A stretch of DNA of 64,000 bases. Source: Rhododendron vialii. Lineage: Eukaryota; Streptophyta; Magnoliopsida; Ericales; Ericaceae. Numbering within the stretch: position 1 is the stretch's first letter; each line of letters starts with the position of its first letter. A program made the translations under genes and the position numbers. The stretch covers positions 36,813,564 to 36,877,563 of the forward strand of contig NC_080561.1 in the NCBI RefSeq assembly GCF_030253575.1, in the 5' to 3' direction. The notes under the pieces are model-generated. The model did not search any database and was not told the DNA's origin. It worked only from the letters and a program-made list of their open reading frames with translations. Positions 20,777 through 33,200 of the stretch are shown here, one piece after another.

Positions 20777-23700
20777 CTATTTGTTTCCTTTCCCTTCATC
20801 TTCATTCAAAATGCGATTTCGAAAATCAGCTACCATGAGAGGCAGCCCCTCACGCAGCGGTACCTTCGGCTCCCAGTTTAAAAGCTCCTTTGCTTTGCTA
20901 ATATCTGGTTTCCTTTTATGCGGATCATCAGCAGTGTTTGGTTTGAATTCTATTGTTGCACTGGAATCAATAGTTTCTTTCACCACCTATATTTGAAGAA
21001 GGAAGTAATGTAAGCATGCCAGTAAGAATAGGAACCCTTCCCATTTCCTAAAATGTTATGAACAATTCTTTTGTAGTTTGAGTAAGACAAACCTCAGCGA
21101 GTTCTAACATGGTGAATTCTCCTGGGTTACCCAAGTTAAACGGCCCAACATGCTCACCTTCCATTAACGCCATCAGTCCATCAACCTGACAAAAAGAGGA
21201 GTTTGTAATTCGCACTTCCAACCATTCAAAGACTCCAAACGGAAACTGTTGTGTCTAAGGGATGGATTAGAATTCAAGTTTTTCGAACAACTTATTAGCT
21301 ATACTACTCCCTCCGTCTCATATCCTTTGTCCATCTTTTCAATTTGAGTGGGATGTCCCAAAAAGATTGTCCACTTTGAAAAGCCAAAGATCCAAGTTTG
21401 TAAGTTTCTAAACCTATCCCTATTAAATAACTGTGACTCATCACTCATATAGTTGAAAGTGGGCATAAAGGGGAAATGCTGGACAAAATGCCTCTAAATA
21501 AATTTCAATGGATTAGCTTCATGTCCTCTTGAAAAGTTGGAAACCTTAAGAGGGACAAACAAAACATGATGGGGAGAGTATCAATTTTCCCTAATATAAA
21601 TTCGATGGAAATATGTAAAAGTTCTACAGAAGGCTATGAGGGGAGAAGGAGAACCCTTGTAAATTTTTTGAACCTTATGTTTCAAAAGTTGCAAGTATGA
21701 TTCGTATATGCAATTTTACACTAAGCGGCCTAAGTAGAATAATTGGTCTGAAGCTTCTTAGTAAATTCGGGAATGTCTAAATTTAGCCAAAGCCTAACCA
21801 CTGAGTGACTCATCAGTCATCAGTATTGTACAACATCATGGCATAACTGACATTGTTGGAGGTGGTTGTGCAAGTCGGTCATCCCGTTGTACAGGGTAAA
21901 TGCTGGCGTCTTAAACTTGGCTGGGAGAGAGATCTGGCAATGCTTGGCTCTGGCAAAGGGTAACCATTAATCATCCTCGTCGGACCCAATCCTGCTGATG
22001 GAAGGTGAGCTTACTCTCATGTCAGCCTTTGCCTCTGTCCGCACATTGTTGTTACTTGTTAGTTTTCCTTGAGCCTTGGGGTGTGCGCCCTCTCAGTTAG
22101 CTTGGCTACTTGCCTCCTGACTTTCCTAGAGGCACTCCTTCCTCCTCCTCGAGGATCCATTCCTCTGACTATGTTTGTCCCTCATGACTTTTTGTGGTCA
22201 TAAGTGTACTACTCGCAGAGTGACTGGGAGCGCAAGCGCAATGCGAGGGTTGAGAGCGGGAACATGGGACATTTTGAAGAACTATGTGACTAAGGTTCAA
22301 CCTTGTTCTCCATAGAATATTTCAATCCGATTCGTGCCCTTCTGAGTACATAAAATTTTACATGTAAAATAAGTCATCAACCTATTCTACGTGTCCCAAA
22401 TTATGAGAATGTAATGAATAGATTAGGCATTCAAAAACAACCCAAAAAATGGCAGCAGCAGAGGAAGTTACAAGGATATGGCATACCAAGTCAGCTACAT
22501 ATTGGAAGCTTCTCGTTTGTTTTCCATCACCATACACGGTCAATGGTTGCTTACGGATGGCCTGCAAGAGACACACACAAGAGTTAAAAATCACTGTGAA
22601 TGATGAACTTATTACCAATATCCAAATTTGCATTTTACCAAATTATCATTCTCAAAACCATGAAGAATTAGTCAGGATCTCTGACTATGTGTGCAAGTGA
22701 TTGTGCCCTGATAAGATAGGGGAAGAGATCCAACCTGTGCCACAAAATTGCTTACAACACGGCCATCATCTAAACACATTCGGGGCCCATATGTGTTAAA
22801 GATACGTGCAATCCGCACCTGCGTAGACAAAAAACAAGATAAAGTCTCACTACATTTTCTCTTAACTATTCAGAAGAAACTGAACCAGATAAGATCTAAC
22901 CAATTACAATAGATGTAATGAATCTAGAAGGATAGCTAATCCCTGAACTTGTCATGCAATTTGAATTTTAATCAGGCAAATGAACCCCAATCACCCATTA
23001 TAGTCATCCTCAATGACACCCAACAGCCTACAAATGAAGGTACTTCAAGGAGTGCTATTTTGTACACCCTCCTTAAGAGAGGGTGAACATTACCCTCCTT
23101 CTTATTAGTTAAAATGGTGTAGGTCCTAGGCCTGAGCAAAATACCCGCCCACCCGCGGGCCCGACCTAACCCGAAGGGGCTCAAAGAACTGGTTCAGTTG
23201 GTTACGGGTTGTAATAAGCAGAAATTCCAGTTTTCGGTTCGGGGTGCGGGTAGTGTTTGGGTAACCCGGCGGGTCCGACCCAACCCGACCTCTCTATATA
23301 TATACACATATAAATTACTATAAAATAACCCTAAACAGCTAAAGTCTCCCACTTTACCAAAAGTCAAAGCCAGATCTGATCTCGCCCGCCCCCACGCTCC
23401 TCCACTGATGTCGCCACCGTGAGCCTCTGCCGTGACTCGCGAGCTGTCCAGTGATCCAGTCCAACTCCACCATCTCTCTCTCTCTCTCACGGACAAACAC
23501 CGTCTGGCGTAGGCGTTCACAACTCCACCTTGCAATCGGTAAATTTTCTACATTTTCTTGGCTTTACTCCTCCGATCTGCATTTTGTTCTGCACTTCTGC
23601 CTTTAATGATCCAACCTGACCGACCTGACACGATGAAAGATCGGTTTCCCAGACGGTTATTCTAGTTACACGGTTCGGTTCGGTTCGATGAAAAGAATCG

Positions 23701-25957
23701 GTTTCCCGAACGGTTATTCTAGTTACACAGGTCGGTGTCGGTTCAGAAAATTGCCAACCCAACAGGTCGGGTGTCGGGTCCAGGACAACTCACCTCTAGT
23801 AGGTCCCACCCATGCAATACACTTTTTTGGTTAGCATGAAATTACTTTGTGGTAAGATCCACACCATTTCAACCAATAGGGAGGAGGGTAATGTTCACCC
23901 TCTTAAGTGAAGGGTGAACAAAAGTCAACTCTACTTCAAGTGCACCACTAGTCAATTGGAAAATTAACATTCTCTTATTGTTTTTTTTAACTAGTCTTAC
24001 TGCTCGATGAAAAAAAAACACAAAACTAGCCAAACTGAGCAGCAAACATAATCATTCCCATAGTATACCTCCTTATCTTCAGATATTAATAACTTCCCTT
24101 CAAGCAACATCTCTCTTTAATCTGCAATCTTTGAGTATTTAATCTTTAGCTACTTGATCACACCCTTTGTCTCTAAACTTTCTAATGAAGAAATTACTCC
24201 AGTACTCTGTTTATGGTATATTTGTGCGATGAACACGACTAAACTACAAGGTTATAAAATGCTATTGGCCATTAGCTGTATGGACTTAATGACAAACTAC
24301 ACTCCAACATGAGTTCAAATAAAGCATGTCCTAAGCCTTCAGAGATCACCATTACCACGTATAAAAGTTACGCATACTGCAGAGTCAAGAGTCTTTCCAT
24401 GATCTCACCCTTAATACCTTGTCATGATATGAAGCTATTAACAAGGGTGAATACGAGATTTATAAAAGAGCAAGCACTTAAGTAAACATTTAGAGCATAC
24501 TCCTACTACTTCCATCTGATAATATTTGATATACGAAAAGAATTTTGATACGTCCTTACATCAAATTCATCACGTACAGGTAAATCAGGTAAGATTACCT
24601 CAACTCCTGCCCCTCGATGATAATCCATAGTCAAGGTTTCAGCAGTTCGTTTGCCTTCATCATAGCAGCTCCTAACACCTAGGCACTCGCAAGTTCTTTG
24701 TGATTATTATCATCATAGAATGCAGAGCAAAAACCCACAAATCATAGAAAACAATTTGGTCAGCAGCAGCTCACCTATTGGATTCACATGCCCCCAGTAT
24801 GTCTCCTTCTGGGGATGCTCAAGGGGATCCCCATAAACTTCGCTAGTACTAGTGAGCAAAAACTTTGCCCCAATTCGCTTTGCTAACCCCAACATGTTAA
24901 GCGTACCCATCACATTCGTCTTGTAATCTGAGTCAAGGATTCCAAACCCCTTGCAAACCCAGCAAAATCGACACTCGGTTTGGAAAGATGTGGATTTCAA
25001 ATGAAGGGATTCTATGTCCAATTCCAACAAAATACATAAGAGGTATGGCTTAGTGGTAAAAGGGAAGTATTTTGTTGGAAACCTTATGTAATCTGTAATC
25101 CTAAACATGGAACGAAGGATCACGAAATTCAACATATCGAATCCAAAACTAAGCTATTCAATTTCTCATCAAGTAATTATGTTAAACCCCTCCCTCCATT
25201 TAAATCCAAATCAACCCAGAGTCTAAACGTAGATATACAACAAAAAGCATAAAACTTGGAAATTATCATAACTGTGATTCAGATAAAGACAATAAACCAG
25301 AAAACCCATTAAGGATATGATAGTCTTGACAGGATTGTACTTATAGTGAACAGGAGAAGCAGGGCAGGCCAAGTGATAGATCTGATCCACCTCCAACAGA
25401 ATGGGTTCAACCACATCATGCCTAACAAGCTCAAACCTGGGATCCCCAAAATGATGCATCACATTCTCTTTCCTCCCAGTAAAGAAATTATCAATCACAA
25501 TCACATCATCACCCCTCCTCAACAACTTATCAACCAAGTGACTGCCCACGAACCCCGCCCCTCCCGTCACCACTATCCTCGACCGCTTCCGCCCCACCCC
25601 GGCCGGCACCCTCCCGCTGCCGCCCCAACTCCGATACGGGATCGACACGGACTCGCGGTTCGAGTACGAAACCGAGGAGGGCACGTAGGAGGAGGAGGGA
25701 CGGCGGCGGTCGGGATCAGGCGGGGCGAGGCGGGAGAGGGTGGGTTGGAGGATGAAGAAGGTGGAGCCAATGAGGATGCCGACAATGATGAAGAGGAGAC
25801 GTTGTTCGGTGAGGAGGTAGGATAGGGATCTAGGGAGGGATCTGGAGTAGGGATGTTTCTGGGCTTTGGGTGAGTAGGGTTGGTGGGTGGTTAGGTTTGT
25901 GGGGTTTTCTTCGTCTCTTCTGTGGGTTGTGGTGGACAGCTTGTGGAGTTGTTTCAT
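20777..25957 (-). CDS. UXS: UDP-glucuronate decarboxylase (UDP-xylose synthase), membrane-anchored
   Basis: Seven coding exons assemble on the minus strand: 25957-25319, 24922-24775, 24678-24599, 22818-22735, 22561-22487, 21185-21093 and 20986-20777 (1329 nt, 442 residues, all phases fit; TAG at 20777-20779). The enzyme decarboxylates UDP-glucuronate to UDP-xylose with bound NAD, supplying xylose for cell-wall polymers and proteoglycans. Visible features are a cytosolic N-terminus, a signal anchor (about residues 54-70, [17 protein letters not shown]), the NAD-binding GGAGFVGSH (132-140), [10 protein letters not shown], and catalytic Tyr268-xxx-Lys272 in SCYDEGKR. Later come [25 protein letters not shown] and the typical end [13 protein letters not shown]. 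The anchor makes it a Golgi type II form like Arabidopsis UXS2/UXS4, not the cytosolic form. Intron 1 is AT-AC, the rest GT-AG; introns 3 and 5 carry transposons. Confidence 0.96.
21305..21580. mobile_element. Stowaway-like MITE in UXS intron 5
   Basis: The segment starts TA-CTCCCTCCGTCTCATATCC and ends ATGATGGGGAGAG-TA. The TA dinucleotides at 21305-21306 and 21579-21580 fit the Tc1/mariner target duplication. The CTCCCTCCGT terminus is the usual Stowaway signature. There is no coding capacity. Confidence 0.75.
23041..23940. mobile_element. MULE-type MITE with 9-bp target duplication in UXS intron 3
   Basis: The direct repeat TACTTCAAG lies at 23041-23049 and 23932-23940. The element between begins GAGTGCTATTTTGTACACCC and ends with the complement of GAGTTGACTTTTGTTCACCC. 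The inverted arms run about 65 bp (both contain GGGTGAACATTACCCTCC). Without the nested insertion the element is only about 200 bp. Long inverted ends with a 9-bp duplication indicate a non-autonomous Mutator-like element. Confidence 0.88.
23119..23806. mobile_element. hAT-type element nested inside the MULE-type MITE
   Basis: The 8-bp direct repeat GTAGGTCC lies at 23119-23126 and 23799-23806. The 672-bp element between starts TAGGCCTGAGC and ends CTCACCTCTA, whose complement is TAGAGGTGAG. The 8-bp duplication and TAG-type short inverted ends fit hAT. The interior is GC-rich with repeated CGGTTCGG-like and ACCCGACC-like motifs, a short TC run near 23474-23488, and no transposase frame, so it is non-autonomous. 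Confidence 0.85.
24923..25318 (-). other. AT-AC U12-type intron 1 of UXS
   Basis: Reading frame and family sequence place the splice junction between KTI and KTNVMG. The intron then begins ATATCCTT (25318-25311), the U12 donor consensus, and ends AC at 24924-24923. The U12 branch motif TCCTTGAC lies at 24939-24932, with the branch A 10 nt before the last intron base. No GT-AG pair near the junction would keep the frame and conserved protein. Confidence 0.92.
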
Positions 25958-25989
25958 GGCTTAGGGTTTGAGACTGAAGATGGGTTTCA

Positions 25990-26185
25990 GTCTTCTGGGG
26001 TTGTGTAGGATTGAAAGGTTGTGAGGAAATCGTGCCGACTCAGCAATGGGTTTGGTAATGTTTTCCGGTGATGGTTACTGGAATTGGGTTTTTGTGGAAG
26101 AAGCAGTTGAAGAGAGAGAGAGAAAGAGACAGAAGAGAGAGAGCGAGTGGCAATTGGGCAAACAGTTAAAATTTCTATGATCCTC
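25990..26185. other. UXS 5' flank with GA-rich tract
   Basis: Upstream of the UXS ATG on the minus strand is a CT-rich stretch (plus-strand GAGAGAGAGAGAAAGAGAC near 26112), likely 5' UTR or core promoter. No defined element can be assigned. Confidence 0.4.
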
Positions 26186-26573
26186 CAGTGTGGTATTGAG
26201 GCATCGTGCCTCCATTTAATATAGACCACTAGATTAGGTTTTAAGTTAATCTGGACCTTTAGATCAAAATCACCTCCTAAAAGTAAGGTGATTTTGTGTT
26301 TTTTCAACCATTATACTTACCATGAACACTGGCTCTTCTTATCATACTTTATGCTGATACTTACCACAAAATAAGGCACACTTACCACAACTAAAGGCTG
26401 TACTTCAACGTTTTTAGGTGTTTTCAAAATAATTTTAGGAGGGAGGGGGATGGATCCAAGGGTTACTAGGAGAGAGGGGCATGAATCCAAGGGTTAAGAT
26501 CGAAAGAAGAGATCCAAAAGTGTTTAAAAAAAACGAAGCATGATGCCCCAATACCGCTTTGGGGCAGGGTAGC
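26186..26573. mobile_element. possible MITE with about 25-bp inverted ends
   Basis: The left TGGTATTGAGGCATCGTGCC is matched at the right by the complement GCGGTATTGGGGCATCATGC. The interior is non-coding with TTACCACAA repeats like those in the MITE at 15.1 kb. No target duplication was identified. Confidence 0.45.
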
Positions 26574-26859
26574 CGGTGCCACAGACAGTTAATGTCAATT
26601 GTCAAAACAGATGGAAGAATAGATTTATTGTTCTTGGATTGGGAAATCATGCAGCGGAAGTAAGGACGTTATAAGAAACACATGGGCCATGGATTTTGAC
26701 ATTAATGGTTCAATATAATTCGAGCTTCTATAAATTATATTCGTTCATTGTTTGGATGAAAATTCGAACCGTCCATTGTCGAGATAGATAGCCAGATTGA
26801 CAGCACTACACATGTAGTGCAGGAGGTGAACTACAGTACCCCGGGTCCCGAATTCTTTT

Positions 26860-28480
26860 GAGGGCCGGATATGTGGGAAATCCTATTAACACCCCTTTTT
26901 TTTCTAAGTACCCACACCAAACAGGTAAAATTACCACTTTATCATTTTTTTTTCTCAGAACCCACGCCATTATCTTTTTTTTTTTCTTTCTTTTTTTTCG
27001 TTAAACCTAATCTACTCTTAACCACAATACCGGAAAAAACAATAAGTTCATAACCACACATATACACTCACAATAAGGGGGACCCACATACGGAAATGTG
27101 CAGTATGTATGGGTCTCATTATGTGCGGTTGTAACATTATTGCTGGGAAAAAAAGTATTTAGTAATGATTACATTAACATGTAGAAGGTGAATAATGTAA
27201 AACACAGTTCCCCAACTTTTTTTTGTCCCATAGACCAACACCAAACCCCCATGATACTATGTCCTACACCATAAGAGAATCTATACATATCAGATGTACA
27301 TTTGTTTGACCAGAACAAAATATTTGGTCCCGTTCCGGAAACGGAAATAAGTATTTATTTTTTAAGAAGGCAATTTCAAACTTAAAAATTATGTATTTAC
27401 GTAAATAATTTTCCTATTAATATGAATCTCGTTTGATAGATCTCATTGAAATCTTTTATACGGTGAAAAAAAATTAAAAAATTATTTTTCATTTATATTA
27501 TTTTTGAGTTTGAAAATATGAAATAAGTACTTATTTTTTAAGAAGGTGTTCTGGAACGGAGCCTAGTCAAATACCTAATTATTTGTGATCCTTACGCCAA
27601 ATGGTCCAATTCAATAATCACATCCAATTAAACGTGGGTATTGAAATGGTCTTAGTCTCTATTTTTCTTTTGATTATTTAATTGAAAATGATCTTTGAGC
27701 CTCCAATATTGAGAGAATAAATATACATCAACTCATTTTCCACTTAATTAGGTACCACTTTATTTGGTGGCTAAACAAAGGCGTCATATTTTGCTTGCGA
27801 CGGTAGCTGCAGAAAGAATAATTTCCTCCATTTTTCCTAAGCATAATCTCATACCCTTTCGCTTTTTTCGGATATAGTAAGATTTTTAGAAAAAAAAAAT
27901 ACTCGATTCTTGAAGAAAAAGAAAGGAGATATATATTAATTACCTTCACAAGTTCCCCAACTTTTTTTTGTCACAATGCAAATTTTAACCTCTCATTTTT
28001 TGTGTGCTATGAATGCATTAGGGCTGTCATTGTTTTAGATTTTTTTAATCAATTGCAATTAGGTCCCATGTTCACTAATAAAAAATACCAAAACGTAACG
28101 CATTTTACCATATCGTTTTCACTAACAAATTTTTTTTTACTAACTCAAAAAAAATTTCACTTACATACCCATCAAAAATTTATTCACTACCGGATACAAC
28201 TTGGCATTTCTCAACAACTTATTCATTACCGGAAACACCTAACAATTTTTCAACGACAAATTTTTTTCTATAAATTTTTGTACTACCGGAAACACCCCCT
28301 TAGTTTAGATCGGTAAAAAGAAGAGATCGGGGGATGGTGTTGTGCACATCCATAGAGAACACCGGGGGAAGAAAGAAACTGCAAAAAAAAAAAAACAGAG
28401 AGGGGAAGAGGAGAGAGAGAGAAGGAAAGAACTGCAAGAATAGCAAATGGATGAAAACTCCAAAAGTTAAAAAAGAAAAA
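26860..28480. other. intergenic between UXS and the tRNA gene
   Basis: Very AT-rich, without a supported gene. A loose foldback (about 27328-27565) has ends GGTCCCGTTCCGGAA and the complement of GGAACGGAGCC, with a shared AATAAGTA[TC]TTATTTTTTAAG core. It could be an old hAT or Tourist relic. Confidence 0.4.
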
Positions 28481-28483
28481 ATA

Positions 28484-28577
28484 TCCGACCTGCCGGATTC
28501 GAACCAGCGACCTAAGGATTATCTGTTAGGAATTTACCCACTACAGTCCTCCGCTCTACCAACTGAGCTAAGGTCGG
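28484..28577 (-). tRNA. tRNA-Tyr (GUA) with intron
   Basis: On the minus strand the 94-nt sequence folds as a complete tRNA. The acceptor CCGACCT pairs with AGGTCGG plus discriminator A. The D arm is GCTCAGTTGGTAGAGC, the anticodon arm GAGGACTGTAGA-TCCTT carries anticodon GTA, the variable region is AGGTC, and the T arm is GCTGG-TTCGAAT-CCGGC. A 21-nt intron follows the base 3' of the anticodon, as in all eukaryotic nuclear tRNA-Tyr genes; the mature length without CCA is 73 nt. The A box and B box are intact. Downstream on the gene strand T-runs (ATTTTTTC, CTTTTTTA) serve as a Pol III terminator. It is expected to be functional. Confidence 0.97.
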
Positions 28578-28690
28578 TTTGTTTAATATGTCGTACAAAT
28601 TAAATTATAATTCCAAATAAAACCAAAAAGAATTAGTAAAATATTTAACATTGCTCATTTTGTTATTTCCTTTAAAAGCATTCATCACGC

Positions 28691-28882
28691 TATGTAAGGA
28701 GAAGTTTTTGGGTGCCGGTCGGATACCACACGCGTGGTACGTGTCAGCGATCCGAATTTTAGAGAGAGTTGTGGGATGAAAGGAGAAAGAAAGAGTAAAT
28801 ATGGACCATCCAAAACGTATTTAGACGATCGGAATTACCACGTGGTACCTACTTAGCATCCAAAAATTTCTTCTATGTAAGG
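28691..28882. mobile_element. MULE-type MITE with perfect 9-bp target duplication
   Basis: The direct repeat TATGTAAGG at 28691-28699 and 28874-28882 flanks a 174-bp segment with inverted ends (AGAAGTTTTTGGGTGC against the complement GAAGAAATTTTTGGATGC) and no coding capacity. It sits about 120 bp upstream of the tRNA-Tyr gene on that gene's strand. Confidence 0.88.
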
Positions 28883-29002
28883 GATAAAAGTGAATGAATG
28901 AAAAAGAATCATTTTCTACTTTTCATGGTTGACTAGAAAGAAATTGCTTCCATTTTATATGTTTTACTTGCATTGGTGGCTTGAAATAAGTTGTTTTCAG
29001 AA

Positions 29003-29004
<2 letters not shown>

Positions 29005-29075
<71 letters not shown>
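29005..29075. repeat. (AT)35 microsatellite
   Basis: An uninterrupted AT dinucleotide tract of about 71 bp. Confidence 0.97.
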
Positions 29076-29079
<4 letters not shown>

Positions 29080-29244
29080 TACTAGTATTCTCATCTCCAA
29101 CTCTTATTCGTACTTTTACACAAATCTTGAGTGAACAGTTAGGTAGAAGCTTTGTTTGATATGAAAATTATAATGAACAAGTTTTAATCTAATCATAAAA
29201 CCGAGTAAAAACTTCATTAATGGCAGAACTACGAAATTGAGAAA

Positions 29245-29492
29245 TACTTCCTCCATTCCGTATTAAGAGTCTCACTCTCTCTCTCTCTCTTGCCATTTTT
29301 TAAATAAAAAAATCAACTACTTTCATAGATAATTTTTTCAAATTTTTTTGCACCGTATTAAAGATCTCAATTAGTACTTTAATTTGGTGCAAAAAAAATT
29401 TAAAAAATTATATACAGAAGTAGTTGATTTTTTTTATTTGAAAAATGACATGACTTTTCGTTGTGGACTTTTAATATGGAATGGAGGGAGTA
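29245..29492. mobile_element. Stowaway MITE
   Basis: A TA duplication (29245-29246 and 29491-29492) flanks CTTCCTCCATTCCGTATTAA and the complementary end TTAATATGGAATGGAGGGAG. These are the classic Stowaway (Tc1/mariner) ends. The arms extend into a longer imperfect hairpin. It is 244 bp with no coding capacity. Confidence 0.88.
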
Positions 29493-29499
29493 CAAAATA

Positions 29500-30291
29500 G
29501 TCCTCTTTGATTTAAATAACATTTCAAGACTCTTGATTTGAGTAAAACTCAGTTTAAAATAATTATTCAATAGTCCGAAATACCGCCATGTGATACTCTC
29601 AACTATTTTACTATCACACATTTCTGAGAGGTCCATACACTTAGTAAACTATAAAGCAACTTTTGAAGTGCTTTTACTCAAAAGTTTAATTGAGTCACCA
29701 AATGGGTAAAATAGTTTTTTTTAGTAAACAATAAATGAATAGGAGTTGGAGTGCTGTTCAAAAAAAAATGAAAAAAGAGTTGGAGATGGTCTTCATCTTG
29801 TTCTTGAGTCAAAGCCTGCCTAATCCGATCATTTCACAGAAACAAATGTCATCATTTTGCTATCTAAAAATGTTGCACGATTCACCGTATACTCACCTAG
29901 TGCGTGGGCCTCGCATTGGATTCGCGACCGTGCCACATGAATCCAATGTGACCCAACATATAACCAATGTGGGCTCAGGCTTATACAAAAACGATATAAA
30001 CGAATCAGGAGCGCAGACCTGTACCTGTTCCGGCAAGGATTTTGTCTAGTGACAAAACCAAAATCATACCCAGCCCAGAATCTCAATTCATGTATTGATT
30101 TCCAGTCAAATTCCATTCTGGAAAACTAGTGAATACTCTAACCAGATTTTCTATTAAAAATGCTTTAGTAAAAGAAGCAGTACCAATGTATGGTGTTCAT
30201 CAGGCATTCATTCCTCTACATGGTGATCCTTTATTCATCATCTCCTACAACTACCATTCCATTTTCCTAAAATGGAGTTATGCCCTACATT
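29500..30291. other. 3' flank of the TRM gene
   Basis: Non-coding AT-rich sequence downstream of the minus-strand TRM stop codon. The part nearest 30291 is presumably 3' UTR. No other gene seen. Confidence 0.45.
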
Positions 30292-33200
30292 CTACACATA
30301 CGCAACCTCCGATATTAGCTCATCTATCAAATTCTTCTCAATTTCCCAACCTATCTCCTCAACATTGTCCCCGGAATCTATCCACTCCATCTGCCTATCC
30401 AGCACCCTCTCCGTCACCTGCTCATTAGCTCTCTCCTCTTCACTAGCTAGCCACCCATGCAGCTCGCGCTTGACCCCACCTTTCCCCCACACAGATCCGA
30501 TCTTCCTCGTCAACGCCAACTTCACCCACGGGTGTGGGGCCACAAACCACTTTGAGATCTCAACAAGCCCGGAACTGATGCGGTCAAACAACAGCTTCCT
30601 GTCAGACCTTGACCATGTTGTCTGATCCCTATACTTCTGCTCGAGGTTATCGAATAAAGTGGGACCCAGAGGGCAATCCTCATAGTGCCATTTTGACGTG
30701 AATGTATCAGGGTCAACATCATCAAGTTGAGAGTAAATAAGCACATCAACAAGATAGGAAGACTCCAAGCTCTCGTCATTACATATTCTGTTCTCTTGGG
30801 ACACTGCAGCAAATACTGGGCACACATCTTTTTCAATCATGCATGTCTCAACGTCTGCATACGATCCAGACTCCATCTTAAGAAGCTTGAGCTGCATTCG
30901 AAGCTCTACAAGTACCAAACAATATAAAAGAGAAATTAAATTAGAGAAACAGCTACACTGGAAGCACCAAATAAGTAGTCCTTATTAGGACATGAAGCAT
31001 ACTAGAGGTGGAGCAGTTGCCAGGAAAACGTATAAAAAAAATTTGAATTGTAAGGGCATTTTTGCTTAGTAACACATTGTCTCTTCATGAATAATTATAG
31101 AAGAGATGGCCATGTAGGAAGAGAACATGTTAATGTGATAATTCCAAAGACAATAAAACGAAGGTGTGGAGACCTGATTGAAGAGGTAACAATTATTGGC
31201 TAAACCGGTACTTTTACATGCAACTGCATGTGGAAGTGAATCAACACAATCTTATCTGAAGGCCAACCAAAGGTGATTAAGAATTTAAATTGAGCTTGAG
31301 ACTACAGGATGTCCAATACTATGAATATATTTCTTGTCATCGATTTTTAATGCCATGGCCTTATTATCCCTCGAGTATGGACATCACACACGACAAAAAG
31401 TCAATAAAATGCTTCTAGTTACCTTGAAGGTCAGCACTGACTCTCTCAAAGCATTCGGAACCAGACGATATGTCTTCTGTAAATGGGGCTTCCAAAACTG
31501 AAACTGGGCTCTGATGATCGGCATCCTTTGAGCTCTCTGGAGATTGTGGTTCAGGTAAAGGACACTGCAGTGGAACCGAATCTTCAGCAAATGGTCCAAT
31601 TTGAGGTACCTAGAACATATAAAAAAAATTACTAATAACAATATCAATAGACAGGGAAGAACCTAATTTATCTAGTTATAGGAGATTAGAGAGGGAGAAA
31701 AAAATGAAACCAATCTTTCATGGAAAGTATCTTGCAAGCATATAAGGAATGTATTGGCTGAGATGATACATAACCGACGTCAACACAAAATATAGATATC
31801 ACACAAGCATCATCAAAGAATTCGCGTAAAGTCAATAAGTTTCTTGCCAAATTCAATCTACCAAAAAGAAACTAATATTGAGCAGATAAAACATAGAGCA
31901 AAGAGATCCTGGTCATAAATTAAGAGGGAATCATGATGATGCAGTTGTTCCGACCCAAAGCCCGGAAAACTGTGAAGACCCCGGCTGCCTAGATGTGTGC
32001 CGTTAAAAGCTTGTTATGTATACTCATTCTTAACGCCTGAAACTGAAGGATGTCCACATTGCAAACGTATCATAGGAAAATAAAAATAGCCAGGGAAAAG
32101 TAAAGTCTTGTTGAAATGTAGCTATGCTTTGTAAAAGATAGTAAAATAAGAGCTATAGTTGCCAGTGAATGTAAAGACTGACACTTAATACTTTCAAACA
32201 CATATGACTACCATTGTGCCTAAGGCTCAAAATCTTTGTGACAAAAGGACGAATCGGTTTGTCAACCTTCTGTATTATGTACTGAGTCCACTTATGTGAT
32301 CTTGTGACATAGTTCAACATCCAAACATATCAAACTACGGAAACATCGAAGTACATTGCAATACAAACAAATCTATGATTAGGCAGCCCGCAGCCTCATG
32401 CACGGTGGTAATGCGTGCTATGCATGACAGCATGAGTAATGACATAAATCGGTATTGATTTGTGCAGTCTAGCAATGTGATTGTTTAGTCCATCAATACC
32501 CTGGAAATAACAAATAGACGAGGAAAACAGTCATGATGGTAGGAATACCACGACACAAAAATTGTTTCAAAACCACCTGCCTATAAAAGAAGAAAAGAGG
32601 GTTTTTTTTTTTAGATAAGTACTCAATCTTATAAAGCTCAAACAAAAGTATACAAAGAAAAGAGTTCTAGTAAAACAAGGAAAAACTACTTGTGTTCTAG
32701 ACTTCTAGTAACTAGGCAAAGAAAACCCAAAAATATTGACAATATTTAAGCAGTCAGTTCTGGTATCTTGCAATATTGCAAGTATATATAGGAAGGGTCC
32801 GGTATATTTAAGAGTGATCATGTGCTTTCCAACATTGCAAGTATAAATATGTGGCACCCAATTCCCAGCAACGTAAGAGATACACAAAAGAGGCCAAGGA
32901 AGAAAATATGGATGGCATCACCGTACCAACCTGCACGCCTGAAATGTCTCAGCCTATTCGGATGGGTACAAGATAAGGTTACGTGGTACTTTTCAGAATG
33001 GCATTCACATGCAGTTTCAATTTGATACCAAAATGGGTTTAGCATGTAACATGGTAGGGAATGTTTCATCATAACTATCAACTCAGTTGGTTCGAATGGA
33101 TAAGATGTCAAGCAAAGACCGTTCGTAATTCCGGAAAAGAGATTGTCAATATAAGCTTATCTTTTGGAAAACATCTAAATTCTTGAAATTGGACGATTTC

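Noticed and set aside
25311-25320. GT donor for UXS intron 1 a few bases further in (ATGGGTTTTC)
   Set aside because: Using it would insert ISLMG before KTNV and needs an AG acceptor that does not give the conserved junction. The AT-AC signals fit exactly.
25346-25825. 159-codon plus-strand frame overlapping UXS exon 1
   Set aside because: It is antisense to a conserved coding exon. Its composition mirrors the GC-rich exon and it shows no family features.
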